From: Deltaproteobacteria bacterium
GTDB lineage: Bacteria > Myxococcota > SpSt-1050 > JACRCP01
Assembly: GCA_016218965.1 (NCBI GenBank)
Contig: JACRCP010000045.1
Location: 1 to 43,879 of the forward strand
Direction of reading: 5' to 3'
DNA length: 43,879 nucleotides
Shown here: one piece after another, positions 38,960-43,879 of the stretch
Layout: each line of letters begins with the position of its first letter
Position numbering within the stretch: position 1 is the first letter of the stretch
The notes under the pieces: generated by a model
What the model was told of the DNA's origin: nothing
Database searches by the model: none
What the model saw: the letters and a program-made list of their open reading frames with translations, nothing else
Position numbers and translations under genes: made by a program

Positions 38960-39516
38960 AGAAAGGCTGGCTCATTGCCGGGCTTGCGCTTGGCGTCGGA
39001 TATCTTCTGCTGGCCGGGCCGGTGGGACGCGTCTCGGACTGGTTTGCGTTCACGATGGGCGTCAAGCGGTACTGGCAGTTCATCCACGTCGCCGAGGCCG
39101 GCGCCCTGGCCCTGGGCGCCCCGGTGCTCGTCTGGCTCCTTTGGCGCGCGCGCGAACGGCTCGACGTCCTCTTTCCCCCACTGACCGGACTCGTGTGGGC
39201 GACGACCGCCTTCAACGTCTGGCTCATGACCTCGGCTGTCGAGCCGATTCATTACCCGCAGTACGCGATCCTGGGGTACGTCCTCCGCCTGGGCGCCGGC
39301 CGTGACCTCCCGGCCGCGCTGCTTGGCTTTCTGTTTGGCGCCCTCGACGAGTACGCGCAGGGGTTTTCCGACCGCCGCACCGACCTCGCCGATGTCGAAT
39401 TCAACTTCATCGCCGTTCTGTGGGGCGTCTGGCTCGGGCACCTCCTCCGCGCAGGGTCCGGCAACCCACGCATCGATCTCTCCGGGGGAGAAGTTCGCGC
39501 AGCGATCCCCCGGTAA
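38956..39516 (+). CDS. VanZ-like membrane protein
   Basis: A 186-residue protein starting at a GTG that overlaps the regulator stop (GTGA). Four membrane helices: about 4-22, 42-64, 74-92 and 125-160 region. The VanZ-type signature is FLFGALDEYAQGFSDRRTDLADVEFNFIAVLWGVWLG, with the conserved E-x-x-Q and R-x-x-D-x-x-D-x-x-x-N positions. The last ten residues (GGEVRAAIPR) are encoded by a copy of the bulged-hairpin repeat, so the natural C-terminus may have been replaced. VanZ-family function is unclear outside glycopeptide resistance; no such cluster is present. Confidence 0.8.
   Translation: MKKGWLIAGLALGVGYLLLAGPVGRVSDWFAFTMGVKRYWQFIHVAEAGALALGAPVLVWLLWRARERLDVLFPPLTGLVWATTAFNVWLMTSAVEPIHYPQYAILGYVLRLGAGRDLPAALLGFLFGALDEYAQGFSDRRTDLADVEFNFIAVLWGVWLGHLLRAGSGNPRIDLSGGEVRAAIPR
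39484..39511. repeat. Dispersed bulged-hairpin repeat, copy 3
   Basis: GGGGGA GAAGT TCGC GCA GCGA TCCCCC. CC before and GG after extend the outer stem to 8 bp. Differs from copy 1 by one base in the 3-base loop (GTA to GCA). It overlaps the 3' end of the VanZ-like gene. Confidence 0.8.
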
Positions 39517-39546
39517 TTTGACACTCCCCCTCGGTGATATTACCTT
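39512..39546 (+). promoter_or_regulatory. Possible promoter with flanking inverted repeat before cysE
   Basis: TTGACA (39518-39523) is a perfect -35; TACCTT (39541-39546) at 17 bases is a weak -10. GGTAAT (39512-39517) and ATTACC (39539-39544) form an inverted repeat that brackets the -35, which could be a repressor site for this sulfur/Fe-S operon. Confidence 0.4.
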
Positions 39547-39588
39547 AGCTGTACTTGGTCGGGCGAACCTTTGCGGACGGAGAACCCT

Positions 39589-40320
39589 GTGTTCGAGCGC
39601 ATGAAAGAGGACATCCAGGCGGTTTTTGACCGGGACCCGGCGGCGCGGAGCTTGGCCGAGGTCCTGCTGTGCTATCCGGGCCTGCACGCCATCTGGGCGC
39701 ACCGCGTCGCCCACCGGCTCTGGACGCGCGGCCACCGGCTCACGGCGCGCGCCCTCTCGCAGTCGGTGCGGTTCCTGACCGGCGTCGAGATTCACCCCGG
39801 CGCCTCTCTTGGGCGGCGGTTCTTCATTGACCACGGCATGGGCGTCGTCATCGGCGAGACAGCCGAGGTGGGCGACGACTGCACCATCTACCACCAGGTG
39901 ACGCTCGGCGGGACCTCCTGGCGAAAGGAAAAACGCCACCCGACGCTGGGCAACAACGTCGTCATAGGCGCCGGCGCCAAGGTCCTGGGGCCGCACCTCG
40001 TCGGCGAAAACAGCAAGATAGGCGCCGGATCGGTGGTCGTCGCCCCCGTCCCGCCGGCCTCGAGCGTGGTGGGTGTGCCCGGGCGTGTGACGCTCAAGCG
40101 GGAAACGGCCGACAAGGACCACTACGACATCAACCACACCGACATCCCGGACCCGGTCGTCAAGGCGCTCGAGTGCATCGCCGCCCAGGTCACCGAGCTC
40201 GATGCTGAGGTCCGGAGGCTCAAAAAGGCCGGGGGCAGGGGCAGGAAGACCGCCGCCGGGCGGCGCGAGATCAAGGTTTTAGAAGGGGGAAAGGCGTGCA
40301 TGGAAGAGGCGGGGAAGTGA
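39589..40320 (+). CDS. cysE: Serine O-acetyltransferase
   Basis: Makes O-acetylserine from serine and acetyl-CoA, the first step of cysteine synthesis. The 243-residue product starts at a GTG (39589) after GGAG at 7 bases, giving [21 protein letters not shown], the usual start of the short CysE form. The left-handed beta-helix hexapeptides and active-site segments are clear: [60 protein letters not shown]. The C-terminal 60 residues form a predicted coiled coil with a basic end. NifU-like and MnmA genes follow closely, so the operon supplies and uses cysteine sulfur. No cysteine desulfurase is seen between them. Confidence 0.93.
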   Translation: MFERMKEDIQAVFDRDPAARSLAEVLLCYPGLHAIWAHRVAHRLWTRGHRLTARALSQSVRFLTGVEIHPGASLGRRFFIDHGMGVVIGETAEVGDDCTIYHQVTLGGTSWRKEKRHPTLGNNVVIGAGAKVLGPHLVGENSKIGAGSVVVAPVPPASSVVGVPGRVTLKRETADKDHYDINHTDIPDPVVKALECIAAQVTELDAEVRRLKKAGGRGRKTAAGRREIKVLEGGKACMEEAGK

Positions 40321-40333
40321 GCCGGAGGCGGGC

Positions 40334-40708
40334 ATGTACAGCGAAAAGGTGATGGACCATTTCAGAAACCCGCGCAACGTGGGCGAGATCGCCGACGCGG
40401 ACGGCATAGGCGAGGTCGGCAACCCCACCTGCGGCGACATCATGAAAATATACATCAAGGTCAAAAACGACGTCATCGAGGACGTCAAGTTCAAGACCTT
40501 CGGGTGCGGGGCCGCCATAGCCACCAGCTCGATGGTCACCGAGATGGTCAAAGGCAGGACTATTGACGAAGCGGTCAACGTGTCCAACAAGAACGTGGCC
40601 GAGGCCCTCGACGGGCTTCCGCCCATCAAGATGCACTGCTCAAACCTCGCCGCCGACGCGCTCCACGCCGCGATCGAGGATTTCAAGAAACGCAGCCAGA
40701 AACAGTGA
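40334..40708 (+). CDS. NifU/IscU-type Fe-S cluster scaffold protein
   Basis: A 124-residue scaffold on which Fe-S clusters are built. MYSEKVMDHFRNPRNVG is the family start. The three cluster Cys are in NPTCGD, FKTFGCGAAIA and MHCSNLAADAL. The Asp next to the first Cys, important for cluster release, is present. Length fits single-domain IscU/NifU-N proteins. GGAGG precedes the ATG. It lies between cysE and mnmA; a desulfurase (NifS/IscS) would be expected but lies elsewhere. Confidence 0.93.
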   Translation: MYSEKVMDHFRNPRNVGEIADADGIGEVGNPTCGDIMKIYIKVKNDVIEDVKFKTFGCGAAIATSSMVTEMVKGRTIDEAVNVSNKNVAEALDGLPPIKMHCSNLAADALHAAIEDFKKRSQKQ

Positions 40709-40714
40709 TGAGGG

Positions 40715-41788
40715 ATGCGCGCGGTTGTCGCCATGAGCGGGGGGGTGGACAGCTCCGTCGCCGCGTTGCTTCTCAGAAGGCGCGGGCTGGAGGTCATAGG
40801 TCTGTCCATGCGCCTCTGGGACGGCCGGGCCGACGCGGGCGGCTCGGGCTGCTGCGGCGTGGACGACATCGGGGACGCCCGCCGTGTCGCTTCGCGGCTT
40901 GACATCCCTTTCTATGCCGTCAACTTCAAAAACGAATTCGAGCGCGTAGCGGTGCGCCCGTTCGTCAGTGAGTACCTCGCGGGCCGCACGCCCAGCCCGT
41001 GCATCGTCTGCAACGAGAGACTCAAGTTTGATCTCCTGCAGAGGCGCGCCCGCGAGCTCGGCGCCGATGTCTTTGCCACCGGCCACTACGCCCGCGTCTG
41101 CCGCAATGGCACGCGCTTCGAGCTTCGGCGCGCGAAGGACCACCGGCGCGACCAGTCGTACTTTTTGTTCACGCTCGACCAAGCGCGGCTGAATCGCGCC
41201 GAATTCCCGCTGTCGGAGATGACCAAGGACGAGGTCCGCGCGATCGCCGCCCGCGAAGGACTCCCGGTCGCCGTGAAACCCGACAGCCAGGAGACCTGCT
41301 TCGTGCCGCCCGGCGGATACGCCGCGTTCGTCGCCTCGCAGGCGCCCGGCGACTTCTCGGGGGAGATAGTCGATACGTCCGGGAAGACCCTCGGCCAGCA
41401 CAAGGGGTACTTCCGTTATACGATCGGCCAGCGCCGCGGCACCGGGCTGGCCTTCGGGTCCCCGCGATACGTAACCGCCATAGACGCCGCGCGAAGAATC
41501 GTCACTATCGGCGGAAACGACGACCTTCTCTCAACGGCCCTCGTCGCGGACGGCGCAAGCTGGGTGGCAGGCTCACCCCCCGTGATTGGCGCCCCCTGCA
41601 CGGTCAGGATCCGAAGCACGCACCGCGGCGTCCCCGCCCGCGTCTTCCCTTCGGCAAAAGGTTTCCGCGTCGAGTTCGAATCCCCCGTCCGCGCCGTCGC
41701 CCCCGGCCAGGCCGCCGTCCTCTACGACGGCGACCGTGTCTTGGGCGGCGGCTGGATCCGCGAGGCGGCCGCCGCAGGCCGCCGTTGA
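40715..41788 (+). CDS. mnmA: tRNA 2-thiouridine(34) synthase MnmA
   Basis: Thiolates U34 of Lys, Glu and Gln tRNAs using ATP and a persulfide. The 357-residue product has the PP-loop SGGVDSS at 8-14. Catalytic Cys residues are C99 in the PCIVCNERLKF segment and C195 in DSQETCFVP. FRYTIGQRRG and the C-terminal beta-barrel follow as usual. A Cys pair near 46-47 (GSGCCGVDD) occurs where variants of the family carry extra Cys. The ATG is 6 bases after the NifU-like stop. Its sulfur source is probably a desulfurase via the Fe-S genes or the TusA-like protein at 32429. Confidence 0.95.
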   Translation: MRAVVAMSGGVDSSVAALLLRRRGLEVIGLSMRLWDGRADAGGSGCCGVDDIGDARRVASRLDIPFYAVNFKNEFERVAVRPFVSEYLAGRTPSPCIVCNERLKFDLLQRRARELGADVFATGHYARVCRNGTRFELRRAKDHRRDQSYFLFTLDQARLNRAEFPLSEMTKDEVRAIAAREGLPVAVKPDSQETCFVPPGGYAAFVASQAPGDFSGEIVDTSGKTLGQHKGYFRYTIGQRRGTGLAFGSPRYVTAIDAARRIVTIGGNDDLLSTALVADGASWVAGSPPVIGAPCTVRIRSTHRGVPARVFPSAKGFRVEFESPVRAVAPGQAAVLYDGDRVLGGGWIREAAAAGRR

Positions 41789-41943
41789 CACGCCCGGAGC
41801 GGCCGCAACGCCGCTGTCAAAAATGGCCCGTGTTTTCAAATGACTGCCATTTCGAATAACATCAGGTGTTATAACTCTTGACATATCTTGAATCTCCGGC
41901 ATGCTGCTTCTTTGGGGGGCAAACCCGAAACGAGGCTGGTCAG

Positions 41944-43857
41944 ATGGGCATGGAAGCAGGGGGCGATTTTTGCGAACTGGTCCGGGAACTTCGCACACGT
42001 CTGGGACTGAGCCAAGAGAAACTCGCGGCTCGTCTGGGCGTTTCGTTCCCCACGATCAACCGCTGGGAGCGAGGCCGGACCCGACCCGACGCCCGCGCCT
42101 TGCGTGACGTCGGGCGATTCGTTCAGAGTCTTGGCAAGGAGTACAAAGACCTGCAAGAACGTTTTTCTTCCGGGAACGGAGCCGCGAAGCCCGGTTTTTT
42201 CTCGAGTGCCGATTCTCCGGCCGGCCCGGGAAAGGGTCGACAGAAAAAAGCCGGCGGAAACGGGACTGCGCCGCTTGGACCCAACGGCCAGATGCTCGAC
42301 GTCAAGTCTATGGAGACGATGCTGTGGAAGGCTGCGTGCTCGATCCGGGGCGAGAAGGACGCCCCGAAATTCAAGGACTGCATCCTGCCCCTCGTTTTCA
42401 TCAAACGGCTCTCAGACGTGTTCGAGGACGAGATCTCCCGGCTGACGGAAACGTACGGGGACGAGGAAACGGCTCGCACGGTGATCGAAGCGGACCACAG
42501 CCTCGTGCGCTTTTACATTCCGCCCGAAGCAGCCTGGCCTGTGGTGCGTGGCAGCAAACCCTTCGACTGGCCCGAGGGCAGGCGCCCCAAGACACTCGGT
42601 GAACAGCTTACCGCAACGGTGCGCGCCATCGCCAGGGCCAACCCGAGTCTCCAGGGCGTCATCGACATCGTGGACTACAACGAGACCCGCAACGGCGAGC
42701 GGGAGATAAGCGATGAGGCGCTTTCCAAGCTCATTGAGACATTGTCCGATCCCCGTTACCGCCTTGGACTCAAAGACGTTGAGCCCGATTTTCTGGGCCG
42801 CGCCTACGAGTACCTGCTCCGGAAGTTCGCCGAAGGTCAGGGCCAGAGCGCGGGCGAGTTTTTCACGCCAAAGGAAGTCGGGTGGCTCATCGCCCGCGTC
42901 ATGCGATGCGTGCAAGGTGAAGAGGTCTATGACCCTTGCTGCGGCAGCGGCGGGCTGCTCATCAAGTGCGAGTTGGATCTTACGGAACGGGAAAAGAAGA
43001 TCGACCGCCCTCTGAGACTTTTCGGCCAGGAGCTGACCGGCTCCTCCTTCGCCATCGCCCGGATGAACACGGTTCTGCACGACATGGAAGGCGAGATCGT
43101 CCGCGGCAACACCATGACCAATCCGAAGTTCACGGAGGGGTCGAAGCTCAAGGTGTTCGACGTGGTGGTGACCAACCCCATGTGGAACCAGGACAACTTC
43201 GACCCGTCGCAATTCGAGAACGATCCCTTCGAGCGCTTCACCGACCGTGGCGGCTACGCGCCGGGGTCGAGCGCCGACTGGGCCTGGCTCCAGCACGTCG
43301 CCGCGTCGCTCAATGAGCACGGCCGGGCGGCGGTCGTCATCGACACCGGCGCGGCCAGCCGCGGCAGCGGCAATCAGGGAGAAAACAAAGAGAAGGCAAT
43401 CCGTCGCTGGTTCGTCGAACACGACATGATCGAGGCGGTGATCCTGCTCCCCGACAACCTTTTCTACAACACTACGGCCGCCGGGATCATTATCGTCATC
43501 AACAAACACAAGTCCAAGAACCGCCAGGGCAAGGTCCTGCTCATCAACGCGGGAGGCGAGTTCGAAAAGGGGCGGCCCAAGAACTTCATCCCCGACGCGG
43601 GCATCGGCAAGATCGCCCAAGCCTTCCACGCAGGCAAGGACGTTGAGCGTTTCGTCAAGCTCGTCCCGCGCGAGGAGATCGAGAAGAACGATTTCAACCT
43701 TTCTCCCTCACGGTACATCGAAACCGCCCAGGCGACAGAGCACCGCGACGTGCAGACGATCCTCGATGAACTCGCAGCGCTGGACGTCCAGGGGCGAAAA
43801 CTCGACGGGGAACTGAAAGGCATCTTCGTGAAGCTTGGGTACCGGGTAGAACGGTAG
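41944..43857 (+). CDS. hsdM: Type I restriction-modification DNA methyltransferase subunit with N-terminal HTH
   Basis: A 637-residue M subunit that makes N6-methyladenine with a specificity subunit. The ATG at 41944 gives an N-terminal Cro/C1-type helix-turn-helix (LGLSQEKLAARLGVSFPTINRWERGRTRP, about 20-50), then a Gly/Lys linker. The N-terminal HsdM helical domain follows (MLWKAACSIRGEKDAPKFKDCILPLVFIKRL in part), then the methylase: DPCCGSGGLL as SAM motif I and VVTNPMWNQDNF as motif IV (NPMW instead of NPPF/Y). The gene ends 22 bases before the window edge; hsdS and hsdR should follow outside. The HTH may allow self-control of expression. Confidence 0.92.
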   Translation: MGMEAGGDFCELVRELRTRLGLSQEKLAARLGVSFPTINRWERGRTRPDARALRDVGRFVQSLGKEYKDLQERFSSGNGAAKPGFFSSADSPAGPGKGRQKKAGGNGTAPLGPNGQMLDVKSMETMLWKAACSIRGEKDAPKFKDCILPLVFIKRLSDVFEDEISRLTETYGDEETARTVIEADHSLVRFYIPPEAAWPVVRGSKPFDWPEGRRPKTLGEQLTATVRAIARANPSLQGVIDIVDYNETRNGEREISDEALSKLIETLSDPRYRLGLKDVEPDFLGRAYEYLLRKFAEGQGQSAGEFFTPKEVGWLIARVMRCVQGEEVYDPCCGSGGLLIKCELDLTEREKKIDRPLRLFGQELTGSSFAIARMNTVLHDMEGEIVRGNTMTNPKFTEGSKLKVFDVVVTNPMWNQDNFDPSQFENDPFERFTDRGGYAPGSSADWAWLQHVAASLNEHGRAAVVIDTGAASRGSGNQGENKEKAIRRWFVEHDMIEAVILLPDNLFYNTTAAGIIIVINKHKSKNRQGKVLLINAGGEFEKGRPKNFIPDAGIGKIAQAFHAGKDVERFVKLVPREEIEKNDFNLSPSRYIETAQATEHRDVQTILDELAALDVQGRKLDGELKGIFVKLGYRVER

Positions 43858-43879
43858 ACGGCGTTCTGTTTGAGGTCGC

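Noticed and set aside
43160-43200. NPMW in place of NPPF/Y as a dead methyltransferase motif
   Set aside because: N-P-M-W variants are frequent in this HsdM subgroup to my knowledge, and the motif I DPCCGSGG is intact.
1-43879. CRISPR array, tRNA, rRNA or insertion sequence
   Set aside because: No regularly spaced 25-40 base repeats, no cloverleaf with a T-loop consensus outside genes, and no transposase or terminal inverted repeats were found. The period-7 arrays lack spacers.

Overview
The window comes from a high-GC, Gram-negative bacterium. Signs of an outer membrane are an ExbB/ExbD/TonB system with a TonB-dependent receptor, lipoproteins with lipoboxes and several secreted barrel-like proteins. 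The set of families (sigma-54 response regulators, an NHL-repeat protein with an AgmX/PglI-like C-terminus, a long N-terminally extended HflX, a MaoC double hot-dog, a radical SAM/HPrK-like/signal-peptidase cassette) fits Deltaproteobacteria in the broad sense, Myxococcota-like. That placement is inference; no rRNA or other phylogenetic marker is present and I saw no tRNA, CRISPR array or insertion sequence.

Layout. 1-286: truncated MNT nucleotidyltransferase with its promoter. 618-4380 (minus): operon hflX, long-chain acyl-CoA synthetase, GIY-YIG protein, divergent from a MaoC-type hydratase (4570-5412). 5413-5855 is a repeat-rich spacer ending in a terminator. 5856-8915: a 1019-residue Tyr-rich beta-propeller lipoprotein. 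9144-9743: ECF-type sigma factor. 9760-12074: two tandem secreted paralogues. 12381-13208: NYN RNase-like protein. 13221-17612 (minus): DacB-type carboxypeptidase, NHL protein, NtrC-type regulator. 17738-20123: HPrK-like protein, radical SAM/SPASM enzyme and ER/SipW-type signal peptidase, a possible peptide-modification cassette. 20224-25661: secreted protein, histidine kinase, sigma-54 regulator, then a deleted pseudogene copy of the secreted protein. 25833-32297: receiver protein, exbB, exbD, tonB, Cys-rich lipoprotein, TonB-dependent receptor, lipoprotein. 32429-34273 (minus): TusA-like protein and two complementary E1-like (ThiF fold) proteins. 34434-34844: brnT remnant plus antitoxin. 35109-36856: membrane protein with a homopolymer frameshift and an unrecognised two-gene module. 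37040-39516: NarL-type two-component system plus VanZ-like protein. 39589-41788: cysE, nifU/iscU-like, mnmA (cysteine, Fe-S and tRNA thiolation). 41944-43857: HsdM with an N-terminal HTH, running to the window edge.

The most interesting points are: (1) short tandem arrays of 7-bp units at many gene junctions, twice facing an inverted array that encodes a lipoprotein signal peptide; (2) two adjacent E1-like proteins that look like complementary halves, one with the nucleotide site and the other with the Arg-finger helix, next to a TusA carrier; (3) a histidine kinase whose phospho-acceptor His reads as Gln beside an intact response regulator; (4) the HPrK-like/radical SAM/signal peptidase cassette; (5) a two-gene module between two similar promoter-like repeats; (6) a conserved bulged-hairpin repeat present three times.
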